Assembly: GCF_026914185.1 (NCBI RefSeq)
Contig: NC_070575.1
Coordinates: 2,294,001-2,358,000 of the forward strand
Origin: Puccinia triticina
Lineage: Eukaryota; Basidiomycota; Pucciniomycetes; Pucciniales; Pucciniaceae
Length of the DNA stretch: 64,000 nt
Reading direction: 5' to 3'
A model generated the notes under the pieces. That model had not been told where the DNA came from. It saw only the letters and a list, made by a program, of their open reading frames with translations, and ran no database searches. Shown here piece by piece: positions 33,180-44,165 of the stretch (positions are counted from its first letter, which is position 1; every line of letters starts with the position of its first letter). Both the position numbers and the translations under genes were made by a program.

Positions 33180-34353
33180 TGTGGTGTGCCAAATCTGTTT
33201 CAAGTATCAAATTGCATAAAGTCTTGGTTCACTGTATGAGAAGGAGGCATATTCTTGGATGTATTATTGCATGATTAGATTCTACAGGTCATTTAAACCC
33301 TAGTCACTCACTTGAACCACTAGGCTAGCTCCACTCAGTCAAAAGTTATTTGGATTAAACTGTTTGTGACATAACTCAATTAAATACTATAGAATTATAT
33401 TTGGTAGTACATAGTATAGAATCAGGTACAAGTACATAGTTAGGGTGTAGTTTATACAGGTGCACACACGTACCCCTGTATGTTCGCATGACATCATCAG
33501 TCACATGTTGGATCACACGTTTATCAGAAGGCTCACTAGCTAAATTCCCTCAACGGAAGCTTCTATGCAGCAAAAATCCCTCAATGGAAGCTTCCATGCA
33601 GCAAAAATCCCTCACAGGAGAAGTCACAACAGCATAAATCCCTCAACTGACTTCCCCACCAGCAAAAATCCCTCACATTTTACTATATAAGGAGCATGTC
33701 TTCCCTCCTCAGTGGGGGATGCCAGGCAGGAATCCTAATCAGAACACACATCTCACTCAGAAGCTACAAGCTAAAATCAACATAAATCCACTAGTGTGAT
33801 CTCAATCAAGTTGCCCATCAACATCTTTCATACCTCAGAGGATATATAAGTAGTCAAGTAGCAAGCATCACCACTTGTGCTCTTAACAAGTCAAAGTGAT
33901 CTTAACCCATTGTACTCTTAACTGAAGGTTAAGGAGGAGGGCAAAAGACACTTTGAATAGTTCACATCTTCCATTAGTCTTTTTTTTTTCGCAACATTCT
34001 ATATCTCAGCACATACTTCTCTCACTCAATAAACATATAAACCATATAAAACATATCTTACGTTCCTACTGTTTTCCACCACCAACTCCATTTCCCCGTA
34101 TCCACTCAACATTTCCGCTGAATTCAAGTTTGATCTAGGTTTGATTAGAGACTGCTACATATAGTTATCTCTATCATTAGTTTGCCACAACAATAAAAAT
34201 AAATTTGTTGTGATAACTCTTGTGTAGTATTATAGAGGGGCAGGTCTTTCAAACCACCCGTAACAGTTGTAAAAGCTTCATACATACTTGAAATATTATA
34301 ACTGCTATTTCCCCCTCGCAGAACTGCCACCTGTCCCAAAAGGAGTTCTCACA
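33180..34353 (+). repeat. Gypsy-1 5' LTR (1174 bp)
   Basis: Starts TGTGGTGTGCCAAATC and ends AGGAGTTCTCACA. It contains a TATATAA box at 33684 and, upstream of it, an array of four short repeats. It differs from the 3' LTR by only a few bases. Confidence 0.9.
33565..33690 (+). promoter_or_regulatory. Gypsy-1 LTR promoter: repeated motif and TATA box
   Basis: The word GCAAAAATCCCTCA (one copy GCATAAATCCCTCA) occurs four times about 30 bp apart between 33570 and 33680, just before TATATAA at 33684-33690. The arrangement suggests upstream activator sites plus a core promoter. The 3' LTR has the same array. Confidence 0.55.
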
Positions 34354-34438
34354 TCTGGTGTCCCAACAGTGGCCTACAAATTCAGAAGATCAACGATAAA
34401 AAAAAAAAGATTTATCAGCAACACGAAATCAATAAACA

Positions 34439-37400
34439 GTGGATAACAATACAGACGGAAACCAAGACGAGGAGAGGATTTGGCACAACCTTGGCTTGTC
34501 GGAACAGGAAAGAGAATTTGTCAGCGAATACATTGACGCGGTCCCCCGAGGCAACAAGGACATCCAAGAGACCTTAGCAAGTGTGCTACAAGGAAACAAC
34601 ACAATGGCTGAATCAAGTAACAACCCAGAAGTGACTCTCAAGGACAAAGAAGAGGAGATTTCTCAGCTACAAGCTTCGCTGGAAGAAATGATGCAGGAAA
34701 TGAGGGAAATGCGCAAGGAACAAGAAAGAATGCAGGCCTTACTTCACACACCTAAAAATACACCAGCCCCAGCACAACGGACTGCCTTAAGATTTGCCAT
34801 GTCAACCCCTTACGCAGATAGGGCACAAGGATTAGACACAACTATTGGAGCAGGAGATGAAACATTCTTAATGTCCCCAGGGCCATTACCTACAGCAGGA
34901 GGTCCATCACCAGAATCAAGTCAGGCCCGGCCCCGTACTAAAATCACCTTGCCAGACGAGCGTAAAGGAGTCATACTAGACGTAAAAAAGACAAACCTTC
35001 ACTTTGACGGTACAGAAGTAGAAACATTTATACAGAGGGTAGAGAAAGTTGCTTCTATTCAAGGCGCTGGTGCAATTGATCTTGCATTTCAACTGCCACT
35101 CATCATTAATAATAAGAAGATAAGTGAAGCTTTGGAGCAGATGGAAGGACACGAGACGGGCGATTGGGAGCTTCTAAAGAAACAGATGATTAGGAAATGG
35201 GGAAGGGCTATTCCATTCAGGAAATATAGGGAGGATGCCATACCACAGTTGATCCAGAAGGCTCAAGAAAGTCAGGGTATTAAAACTAGAGTTGAATACA
35301 AAAAGTTTGTTGGTGAGCTTGAAGAAATGACAGATTATTTTGCTCGAATGGGATACAGTCACTTGAACCCAGAAAGCGGGAATCCTCTTTGGAGGGCTCT
35401 TTCCCCTGAGCTAAAGAAAGAAGTCACCAAAGAGTTAGCTCACGCCAAGGAGCTCAAGAAAACCATAGATGGGCGTAATATCATTCCAGAACTAGATACT
35501 TTAAAGAAATATGTTGACATGGCTCTAATAATCATTGATTTTGATGATGATGAGGCCACATCAGCTACTAAACAATTGCCCAAAAAGAAGGTTGCAATTC
35601 AAGATCCTACTGAGACAGAGGAGTTGAAAGAGAAAGTAAAGAAGCTCACCAATGCACTAGAATACCAGACTAGAGCTGCACCTCCTCATCTTAGCAGGCC
35701 TTCATCACCCGGATTTTCAGAATCAAGACCAGGATTCTCAGACACACGGCCCCGTTTTACACCATTAGAGTGCTACTACTGTAAAGAGAGACACACTTTA
35801 TCTGAGTGTGAATCATACAACCAGGACATACAAACTAGAAGGGTGTTCAGATATCAAGGGGTTTACTACTATCCAAATAGGCAGCCCATTGTAGTAGAAA
35901 ACAACTCTTCGGTACGGCAGATGGTGCAGAGATTCCATGAGGAGCCAGATACTGGACGTTCTCCCTCTAAAGAAAACCAGGGACCAACATCTGCGGTAAT
36001 AGAGTTAGAAGAGTGGGGATCTTGGGTTCCACCACAAGTGCACATTGATGAGGAAGAGCTACAAAACAACATTGGATTTGGGCTCAGAAAATCACAAAGG
36101 ATTCAGGAGAAGAACAACCCACCAAACAGTCAACCATTACCTACCAAAAATCAAGAGTCAACCAGCAAGACTCCACCACCCAATCAGGAAGCATTGAAAG
36201 CCCCCATTAGAAGAAAGAGCTTTCCAGGATCCTGGCTGGAGGAGGAAGAAAATGCAGAGGAAGAGGCAGCGCAGCATAAGCCATCTGCATTCGAAAAGGG
36301 TAGACAATCTAGTGATACACCTCAAGGAAGGAAGGAGCAGTTAACCAGCAAACTAGACAAAACCATACGCAACAAATTTTATAAGCAGACATATACACTC
36401 ACGTTAGAGGAAATCATAAAGATTGCTCCACATTTCCTGAAGGGTCTACAGGATTCCCAACCAGAATCTGAAACAACCGGGAAAGAAGTAAACAATGGTC
36501 AATTGAATTGTTCTATTGGAATTGAACCCGAAGAGGAAGAAAACACACGTCTCAATTACGCTTGCCCTGTTGGGATGGTAGATATGACCATCAACAAAAG
36601 GAAAATCAGGACCTTAGTTGATACAGGTGCAGAAATGAACATCATCCCAGACACTCTGGCAGATCAGTTAGGATTAGTAACAACAGAGATTTTTATGCGT
36701 CTTAGAGGGATTGGAGGCCATTTTACACCAATTGTTGGATTAGCAGAAAATATACCGGTTAGCGTGCTTCCTGGCTACATCCATTTGGCCAATTTTTTTG
36801 TTGTCAGAGGTTCCGTCCACACAGTCCTGGGTCGTCCATTCCTGGCAGATCATAACATAAGATTAGAGTTGTCCAATCAGAAGGGGGAGGTCTTGAGTTT
36901 CCCTGACTCAGAAGGTAGAAGAATGTGCATACCTATCTGCTTACCCAGCACACCAGGCTGGCACAAGGAACCTCCTAAGCTTCGACAGAATTGTTCCTTT
37001 CAAGTGGTTGATTGGGATTTTTTGGGACAGCTTGGAAAGAATATGCTAAACAAAAAAGAAGAAAATATCCCTGTAATTGACTGGGAGCAGCTGGAAGATT
37101 TGGAACGTCTTCAAAACCCTTTAAATCAAATTAGGGAGGAAGAAAGCCCACATCAAACAGATATACCATGTAGCTCCATTCCTGATCAAAATATAACAAA
37201 GGAAGACCCATGGAGAGTTTACCTGTCAGAACCAGTAAATTGGGCCAATGAGATGGGCGCTGCTAGTCTCACAGAGGATGAACAAAGGCGCACAGATTTA
37301 CAACTTGCAGAGGCAGAAGTAGCATGGGCATCAGAACCCCACAGAGATACCATAGAACTGGGTTTGGAGTGGTACTGGATTGAGCACTATATTCCCCGCC

Positions 37401-37723
37401 GGTTCAGGGATGTTTTTGACGAAAGAAACAGGCCAAAGAGGGGAAGAAAGGGGCAAGAATGGCTCCGGGAGTTACCAGGAGGGTTCACCGACTCACTGGA
37501 TTTTTTGCAGCTTTTGAACTTCTCAGCTGGGGAAGCTTTTGTTAGGCACGGCACTTGGACTTCACGTTTTGGTTTTGTCAGTAGCAAAACACGACAGAGC
37601 TTGTATTCCGGTGGTGGTAAGAAGTGGTATAGGACTCATGTCTCTAGTCAAAAGCCTAAAATAGATAAATGGAGGAAACACAAGTTTTATCCTGCCACTC
37701 TTGGGGGGGCAGATGTTTGTTAA
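34439..37723 (+). CDS. Gypsy-1 gag-protease polyprotein
   Basis: An open frame of 1094 codons without stops. The first in-frame ATG is at 34604 (MAESSNNPEV); the frame also opens upstream with GTG at 34439. Residues 60-105 form a charged, probably coiled-coil region (EEEISQLQASLEEMMQEM). Gag-like helices follow. There is one zinc knuckle, CYYCKERHTLSEC (about residue 444), and a retropepsin-like aspartic protease with LVDTGAEMNIIP (about residue 725) and a partner VLGRPFL. Gag would form the particle and the protease would cut the polyproteins. Pol is not fused to it. About 290 further residues follow the protease without a motif I know. Confidence 0.85.
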   Translation: MDNNTDGNQDEERIWHNLGLSEQEREFVSEYIDAVPRGNKDIQETLASVLQGNNTMAESSNNPEVTLKDKEEEISQLQASLEEMMQEMREMRKEQERMQALLHTPKNTPAPAQRTALRFAMSTPYADRAQGLDTTIGAGDETFLMSPGPLPTAGGPSPESSQARPRTKITLPDERKGVILDVKKTNLHFDGTEVETFIQRVEKVASIQGAGAIDLAFQLPLIINNKKISEALEQMEGHETGDWELLKKQMIRKWGRAIPFRKYREDAIPQLIQKAQESQGIKTRVEYKKFVGELEEMTDYFARMGYSHLNPESGNPLWRALSPELKKEVTKELAHAKELKKTIDGRNIIPELDTLKKYVDMALIIIDFDDDEATSATKQLPKKKVAIQDPTETEELKEKVKKLTNALEYQTRAAPPHLSRPSSPGFSESRPGFSDTRPRFTPLECYYCKERHTLSECESYNQDIQTRRVFRYQGVYYYPNRQPIVVENNSSVRQMVQRFHEEPDTGRSPSKENQGPTSAVIELEEWGSWVPPQVHIDEEELQNNIGFGLRKSQRIQEKNNPPNSQPLPTKNQESTSKTPPPNQEALKAPIRRKSFPGSWLEEEENAEEEAAQHKPSAFEKGRQSSDTPQGRKEQLTSKLDKTIRNKFYKQTYTLTLEEIIKIAPHFLKGLQDSQPESETTGKEVNNGQLNCSIGIEPEEEENTRLNYACPVGMVDMTINKRKIRTLVDTGAEMNIIPDTLADQLGLVTTEIFMRLRGIGGHFTPIVGLAENIPVSVLPGYIHLANFFVVRGSVHTVLGRPFLADHNIRLELSNQKGEVLSFPDSEGRRMCIPICLPSTPGWHKEPPKLRQNCSFQVVDWDFLGQLGKNMLNKKEENIPVIDWEQLEDLERLQNPLNQIREEESPHQTDIPCSSIPDQNITKEDPWRVYLSEPVNWANEMGAASLTEDEQRRTDLQLAEAEVAWASEPHRDTIELGLEWYWIEHYIPRRFRDVFDERNRPKRGRKGQEWLRELPGGFTDSLDFLQLLNFSAGEAFVRHGTWTSRFGFVSSKTRQSLYSGGGKKWYRTHVSSQKPKIDKWRKHKFYPATLGGADVC

Positions 37724-37848
37724 ACAAAAAAAAACAAATAAGCAATGTTTTTTTTTCCTTTCTTTGAATTTCTATGAATATGATTAGAGTTAGAGATAGG
37801 CAGAGGAGGAAACAAGCTTTCTGTGTTATTAAGGGAGAGAGGAAAAGA

Positions 37849-37879
<31 letters not shown>

Positions 37880-38085
37880 TTGACTACTGGAGACGGTAGC
37901 AGCAACCACTCATTTTTTTTTTTTTTTTTTTGTGTGTTGTCCATTCCTTTACTGTACCAGTTAAATTTCAGAATCCGCCAGTCTGCTCCATCACATCAGG
38001 ACTGGAAGAGGGTGCATAAAAAAAAGGGGGGAAATATATTAAGTTAGCAAGTTGTAGAGTGTGTATAGAAATAAGATAGAACTTA
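37724..38085. other. Spacer with homopolymer tracts in Gypsy-1
   Basis: Long A (37849-37872) and T (37912-37931) runs and no coding signal. It lies between the convergent ends of gag-protease and the antisense gene, probably their shared 3' region. Confidence 0.5.
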
Positions 38086-39763
38086 CTAGAAATAAACAGA
38101 TTTAATGTACCAGTCTTCCGCGGCATACATTGCATTGGTAATCTCACCAATAGCTCCCCATTCGTCGCGAAGGGGGCTGAAACCAGTGAGAAAAGGTTCA
38201 AGGACTTGAAGGAGTTGGAGAAAAGCGGCCCGGAACCGGACGCGAGGATCGGTTGGGGGCAGGTTCATGGTAGGAGCGCGGAACAGAAGAGGATCGATTG
38301 CAGGAGGAGGCGGCGAGGCGAGGCGGAAGTGAGCTTGGAAGGGGTCGTGAAATTCAAAGGTTAAGGGGTTGTTGTTGTTGGGAGAGCGGAGGACAGTGTT
38401 GAGGAACGTATTGGTAGCAGTCTCTAGAGCGGTCCGTTGGAGTTCACTGTGATCGGAGAAGCAAGGGGTGCTTGGTCGCGGCAATAAGACGTCCGACGAG
38501 GGAGAAGCCTCAACAGGAGCTTTGCAAACTCCTACCAGAAAAAAAAAAAAAGGAAGAAGAAGAAAAGAAAACGGTCAGATAGAGCAAACAGGAAGGAGAC
38601 TATACTGGCATCACGAGTAAACCTACTTTCAGATCGCGCCGCCACGAAGCGGCCCTTCGCGTCTCTAAGACGGGCCTGAGGGGGCTTGGGTTTAGCCTGA
38701 ATTTGCCCGGAAAAGCGAGCTCGGCGGGATCTCCGCCTGGATCTTCTGCGAAGGGATTTGGATGGGTGGTAGGTTGGATCGCTGGGGTCGTCGTCGATAC
38801 TTGAGCAGGAGCTTGGAAGCTCAGTCATGGATTTATATCCAAGGGTTGGCTGAAAGGGGCCTTCGGATGGTTCCTTATCACCTGCAAGAGAGGGAGGAGG
38901 AACCAGTCAGCAAACAGGGGACGAAAAACGTTGTAAAAAAGGTGGATACCTAGCTCATAAGCCTCGATTAGTCCAGTCGCGACGGTGGTGTCGACTGTAA
39001 CCATGGGATCCACCGGGTCAGGAGTATCTTTGCGCGAATCAATACCTTTTTAAAGAAGGTAGTGTTTGGGCGCTGTCGTCAGCAGTGGAAGGATAAGGTA
39101 ACAGTCAAACAGAAGGGAATGCAGCATACAGTCGTCGAGTTCGTACTCTCCGTCCTGATCAGATAGTGCAACGGCGGACATAGCCCTTTGGTCACATGGC
39201 CGAGCTGCCGCTATCAAGCGTTCCCGTCGTTCGCCAAATGTTTCGCCTAGCCAGGAAGCGACTGAGAGCAGCAAGCATTAGTGTATACGGATTAGAAGAG
39301 GATTTTTGCTCAGCTACTTACCTGGCTGGAGGCTGTCGTCAATGATTGATGGTGGGACTAAAAATAAATAAAAATGAGCAGGATGCCAGACACGAGTCCA
39401 GAGGAAGCAGCGGTAGGATGCGTACCAAAATTTGACATGGGCTCGTGCTGAGAGCCTGGGTTGGAGGAACCAACTTCAGAAGAGGCATCACCTGTAGCTG
39501 AGGGGAACAAAGACAAAAAAAAAAAAAAAAAAAAAATTAGGGACTTTTGGGTCTTGAGAACAGGGTAGGATAAATGGTAGACACGTACAACGGAGGCTAC
39601 CATCAAATATTTGCCGGATCGCAGATCTCAAACGAGGAGGGGTATGGATAGATCCAAAAGAATTAAAAGAGTCACCATCCTCATCAAAAGGGTTGGGAGT
39701 CAATCGATCAGAAGAGATAGAGTAGACGGAGCGGTTGGGAGAGTGGGGAGGAACCTCAGACAT
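38086..39763 (-). CDS. Antisense seven-exon gene inside Gypsy-1, 403 aa, unknown
   Basis: Minus strand, ATG at 39763, stop at 38086. Exons 39763-39589, 39497-39426, 39357-39322, 39261-39130, 39045-38950, 38881-38627 and 38531-38086 total 1212 nt, exactly 404 codons. All six introns have GT-AG ends and keep frame, which is very unlikely by chance. The protein starts MSEVPPHSPNRSVYS. It has an arginine-rich stretch (RRRSRRRSRRARF, likely nuclear) with a DAKGRFVAARSE motif near residues 160-190. A proline-rich part and a helical C-terminus (FLQLLQVLEPFLTGF) follow. I recognise no family. A TATA-like box lies 51 bp upstream. Confidence 0.75.
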
Positions 39764-39813
39764 GACGGGAAATGATGCTGGAAAACGAAGAGGAAAGTGA
39801 GAGGAAAGCTCAC

Positions 39814-39822
39814 CCTTTTATA
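39814..39822 (-). promoter_or_regulatory. TATA-like box of the antisense gene
   Basis: On the minus strand the sequence reads TATAAAAGG, 51 bp upstream of the ATG at 39763 and followed by a CT-rich leader. This supports an independent promoter inside Gypsy-1. Confidence 0.6.
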
Positions 39823-40952
39823 GACAAGACTGATCTGTAAAAAAAAAGAAGAAGAACCAGTCAGCAGCAAAGGTGCTTCAAGTTATTCGCACGATAGAAG
39901 CGGACTCAATAAGGTCTTCTGTATCCATTGTTGGCACCACCGGCACGGCTTATTCTTTTCTGAAGCATAAGTAAATGAAGGGAATGAAGGCAAAACACAT
40001 CAGCTTGCATTCGTCATATGGCGAAGCCAATAACCTTAAAACTTTGGAGTCGGATCGGCGTTTGGAGGGGGAACGGAGGCGGCAACGGCGTCGGCAGATC
40101 ATTTTTTTGTGGGATGCATTCAGCCCAGTCGCATACACACTGGACAACAGCATATGTACCTCAGGAGGCGGAAAGAGGGTCAATTAGAGTTTCACGTACA
40201 GGGAGGAAGAAAATTGTGGCAAGTATGTACGTACTTTGGAGCCCATCATTATTCTGAACGGCGACCGGCGAATTGGCGAAGGTGACGAGCAGGGAGAGAG
40301 GAACTGAAGCGGCGATAGTCCGGAAAGATCACCTTCGTAAAAGTAATGGAGCTGGCGGCGAATGAAGTACAGGAAAGATCACGAACTACAATTAGTGGCG
40401 TCCATAGAAGCGGCATTCTGTGAGGCGTCTACAGAAGAAATGTTCATAGAAGTAAAGCAATTGCTCCAGTCAGTCGGCAGAGTGTCTAGGCTATACTGCA
40501 TTAACCGCACGCAGAGATTTTGGGGAGATGACGAGACTTATGGGACTTACGAGGCCGTGAATCAATGCGTCGGTGGCTGGTACACCGGCATGCTCTTGAT
40601 TACAAGGGTCAGCTCGGCTGCTCGAGTTCGAAGAACCCGCATGCAAGTTTACACTCAAGTGCATATATCTACATAAGCGCACCCTAGTACAGCAGTTTCT
40701 TTCGGACACATCTGTACCAGACTATGTACATAAGAACCCAATATAACCACTATAAGACACTTATGGGTTTACTTGAAATAAGCTATGGGGGTAAACAGAT
40801 CAGAAGGGAATAGGGAACAAATGGAGGGCAGGATTAAAAGTCAAGTATACCCATACAAAAAAAAAAATCACTGGGATTTAGTTGGTCCTGTATGACCTTA
40901 AACTGCGGCAAGTCCTAAACAGACTGAGAAACTACAAAAATCTTTTCAAACC
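39823..40952. other. Gypsy-1 region between antisense promoter and pol
   Basis: A plus-strand open frame of 104 codons exists at 40362-40676 (contains FWGDDETYGTYEAVNQC). It lacks recognisable motifs or splice support, so I do not call it a gene. The rest is non-coding and could hold the leader or splice acceptor used to express pol. Confidence 0.35.
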
Positions 40953-43900
40953 ATGGCAAAATCAGTTCTAGCAGCGAAGTACAAAACGGTGGATAAGAAA
41001 ATCAGACCAATTAACCATCCCATGCCTCAAGACATAAATCCCCCGCTTCAGCGCCCACTCTTGTCAAGGGATCCTTACAAAACACCTCTCACACCTCATC
41101 CACCTGAGTTTATTCCTACTGCCAGGATTACTCATGAAAGGTTGAAAGCGGTGAATTTTGGACCACCCAAGTGGCTTTCTGAGCAAGAATTAAATCTCTT
41201 AAAACACGTCATTGTGATGCGCGAAAAGTCAGTGGCATTTGATGAGGAAGAAAGAGGCCTATTGCACCATTCATACGGCCAGCCATACAAAATCCCAGTT
41301 GTAGCGCATGAGCCATGGCAAAAGAAGCCAATACCAATTCCAAAACCTATTCTGCCACAGTTTGTAGAATTAGTAAGAAGGAGAATAAAAACTGGACTAT
41401 ATGAGCAATCCACATCTAGCTATTCTAGTCCAGTTTTTTGTGTTACCAAGTCAAATGGGAAGCTCAGGATAGTTCATGACCTTCAAGTCTTGAATAAAGT
41501 AACAATAAAAGATGCGGGGCTACCCCCGAATATTGAAGAGTTTGTTGACTCTTTTTCAGGAAGAGCATGTTACAGCCTAGGGGATATAATGGGTGGCTAC
41601 GATGAAAGAGAACTTGATCCCACATCTCGGCCACTTACAACTTTTGAGACGGTCCTTGGCAGACTACAATTAACCCGACTTCCACAGGGTGCAACTAATT
41701 CGGTAGCAGTTTACCAAGCTCAGATGACCTGGATCCTTCAGCAAGAGATACCGGATCATGTGGGGATCTTTATTGATGATGGAGGGATTAAGGGACCAAA
41801 GTCAACCTACAATAATGAGACTTTGAAGGAGAACCCGGGAATACGGAGATTTGTCTGGGAATATGCTATTACCTTAGAGAGAATTTTATTTAGAATAGAA
41901 GAAGCAGGGCTCACCATATCAGGAGAAAAGTTTGCTTGCTGTGTTCCAGCTTTGGACATAGTAGGACACGTTGTTTCGCAGGAGGGTAGAATCATGTCAG
42001 CTCAGAAGGTCAACAAGATACAAAGCTGGCCAATACCTAGGAGTAAAAAGGACATCCGTAGCTTCTTAGGTCTCTGTGTTTATGTTAGAATGTTCATCAG
42101 AAATTTTTCAACCATAGCTGCATCACTCAGAAGACTTACCAGGGATGACGTGGAATTTGAATGGGACAATAAATGTCAAAATGCCTTTGAAGAGTTGAAG
42201 AAAATTGTTGGGGAGGAAATCATATTAAAGAATTTGGAATATGGGGAGGGGGCAGGAAGAGTAACATTGGCGGTAGATTCCAGTTACATTGCAGTAGGAG
42301 CAGTTCTCATGCAAGAAGACAAAGAGAAAACTTACAGACCAGTAATTTATGAATCAGTAGGCTTTTCCAGAAGAGAATCAGATTACTCCCAAGCAAAATT
42401 GGAGTTGTGTGGTGTGGCAAAAATTCTAAAGAAATTACAGACTATCCTTTGGGGACAACATTTTGAGCTTCAAGTTGATGCAAAGGCACTTATAGAAATG
42501 ATCAATACTCCAAGTCTTCCTGCGGCACCTATGACAAGATGGGTTGCATTTATTCAACTATTTTCGTTCGATTTAGTACATAAACCAGGGAAGACATTTA
42601 CAATGCCAGATAGCTTGTCAAGAAGGCCCCCAGATGATGATGAAGAATTGAAGGAATTTGACGAAGAAGAACCTTGGGTAACCCCTCATCCAGGCTTTGG
42701 AGCTAAGGAGATTAATCTGACGACTATTGGGGTGGAAATAGAGGCCAACACACAAACAAAATTTTGGCGGAAAATGGAGGAATATTTGACTACTTGGAAA
42801 AGACCCACCAATTGTGAAGACAATGAATTCATCAAAATAAAGCGTAGGTCTGTGATGTTCTTTGTGGAAGGGGGTCAACTAAAAAGGAGGCGGATACCTT
42901 ACAATCAAATAGTGGTCTCAAATCCACATATTCAGGTTCAGGTCCTAAAATCTTTACATGAAGACTTAGGGCATAGAGGTGTATTGGAAACCTACAGAAG
43001 AGTGAGAGAAAGGTTTTGGTGGGAAGGAATGAAGAAGATGGCCAGGAAATGGGTTCAATCATGTGAATCCTGTCAAAAGAGGAGCAAGGATTTACCTAAG
43101 GAAGAAGGAAAATCTACTGCCCCCTCAACTTTGTTCCAAAGAGTAAGCATGGATGCAGTACATGTCAAAGCTGGTAAATGGAAATACATTGTAGTTGCAA
43201 GAGACAATTTCTCCGGATGGGCAGAAACCGTGGGTCTAACAAATCTCAAATCAAAAACAATTGCAGAATGGTTTGTATCCAAGTGGGTGTGTCGGTATGG
43301 AATACCAAAGGAAGTTACCGTTGATGGAGGGGCAGAATTTAAGAAAGAATTACAGTTGGCTATGAAGAAAACTGGAATAAAGCTTAGAGTTGTGACCCCT
43401 TATTACCCAGAAGCTCAAGGGATGGTGGAGCGAGGACATAAAGAAATAAAAGATGCGCTAATAAAAATGTGTGGAGAAGACGGCCGGAAATGGAAAGAAT
43501 ACTTACCCTTAGTAACTTTAGCTGATAGAATTTCAACCAAGAGGTCAACTGGATACACCCCATTTGAACTACAATTTGGACAGCCAGCAGTCTTGCCAGT
43601 GGATATGGAGCTTAAGACCTACCTCAGTGTGGATTGGACAGAGATCAAAACTACAGCAGACTTACTTCATATAAGAGCAGATCAATTAGCTCAGAGAGAT
43701 GAGAGTATCCTGAAAGCCAAGGAAACATTGGAAAAAGCTAGAAGAGATTCCGTGAAATACTGGGACCGCAGACTTGCACATCGAAGAAGGGAACCGCTTA
43801 AACCGGGGGATATGGTCTTAGTGTATAATAAAGCTTTGGAAAATCAGTGGGGTTTGCTGTTCAAACCCAGGTGGAATGGACCTTATAGGGTAATAGAGCA

Positions 43901-44120
43901 GATAATGAACGGGCCCTACGAGCTTGAAGAACTTGATGGGACCAAGCTGGCACGAAGATATGCTGCTAATCAGGTGAAGAAGTTTTATCCACGAGGAGAG
44001 CTGTATGAAGAAGAAGACACTATAGAAGAAGAAGAAGAAGAAGAAGAAGAAGAAGAAGAAGAAGAAGAAGAAGAAGAGGAGGAGGAGAACATTGAAAATG
44101 CAGAAGACAGGGAAGAATAG
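40953..44120 (+). CDS. Gypsy-1 pol: reverse transcriptase, RNase H, integrase
   Basis: ATG 40953 in a favourable context (ACCATGG), 1055 codons without stop. Reverse transcriptase spans about residues 120-340, with active-site FIDD (HVGIFIDDGG, near residue 272) in place of the common YxDD. RNase H begins near 445 (AVDSSYIAVGAVLMQ). The integrase zinc site is HEDLGHRGVLETYRR ... CESCQKR. The integrase catalytic acids are in SMDAVHV, VTVDGGAEF and QGMVERGHKE. A PGDMVLVYN segment marks the C-terminal domain, with no chromodomain. The end is a long glutamate run coded by a GAA repeat. Being separate from gag, pol needs its own expression route, such as splicing of the genomic RNA. Confidence 0.85.
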   Translation: MAKSVLAAKYKTVDKKIRPINHPMPQDINPPLQRPLLSRDPYKTPLTPHPPEFIPTARITHERLKAVNFGPPKWLSEQELNLLKHVIVMREKSVAFDEEERGLLHHSYGQPYKIPVVAHEPWQKKPIPIPKPILPQFVELVRRRIKTGLYEQSTSSYSSPVFCVTKSNGKLRIVHDLQVLNKVTIKDAGLPPNIEEFVDSFSGRACYSLGDIMGGYDERELDPTSRPLTTFETVLGRLQLTRLPQGATNSVAVYQAQMTWILQQEIPDHVGIFIDDGGIKGPKSTYNNETLKENPGIRRFVWEYAITLERILFRIEEAGLTISGEKFACCVPALDIVGHVVSQEGRIMSAQKVNKIQSWPIPRSKKDIRSFLGLCVYVRMFIRNFSTIAASLRRLTRDDVEFEWDNKCQNAFEELKKIVGEEIILKNLEYGEGAGRVTLAVDSSYIAVGAVLMQEDKEKTYRPVIYESVGFSRRESDYSQAKLELCGVAKILKKLQTILWGQHFELQVDAKALIEMINTPSLPAAPMTRWVAFIQLFSFDLVHKPGKTFTMPDSLSRRPPDDDEELKEFDEEEPWVTPHPGFGAKEINLTTIGVEIEANTQTKFWRKMEEYLTTWKRPTNCEDNEFIKIKRRSVMFFVEGGQLKRRRIPYNQIVVSNPHIQVQVLKSLHEDLGHRGVLETYRRVRERFWWEGMKKMARKWVQSCESCQKRSKDLPKEEGKSTAPSTLFQRVSMDAVHVKAGKWKYIVVARDNFSGWAETVGLTNLKSKTIAEWFVSKWVCRYGIPKEVTVDGGAEFKKELQLAMKKTGIKLRVVTPYYPEAQGMVERGHKEIKDALIKMCGEDGRKWKEYLPLVTLADRISTKRSTGYTPFELQFGQPAVLPVDMELKTYLSVDWTEIKTTADLLHIRADQLAQRDESILKAKETLEKARRDSVKYWDRRLAHRRREPLKPGDMVLVYNKALENQWGLLFKPRWNGPYRVIEQIMNGPYELEELDGTKLARRYAANQVKKFYPRGELYEEEDTIEEEEEEEEEEEEEEEEEEEEENIENAEDREE
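44022..44091 (+). repeat. GAA microsatellite coding poly-glutamate
   Basis: About 23 GAA/GAG codons in a row near the pol C-terminus. It is in frame, length-variable by nature and probably dispensable. Confidence 0.9.
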
Positions 44121-44133
44121 ATTAAGTGTACAT

Positions 44134-44165
<32 letters not shown>

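Noticed and set aside
40362..40676. 104-codon plus-strand frame in Gypsy-1
   Set aside because: No recognisable motif, no splice support and no promoter; kept only as a note in the region entry.
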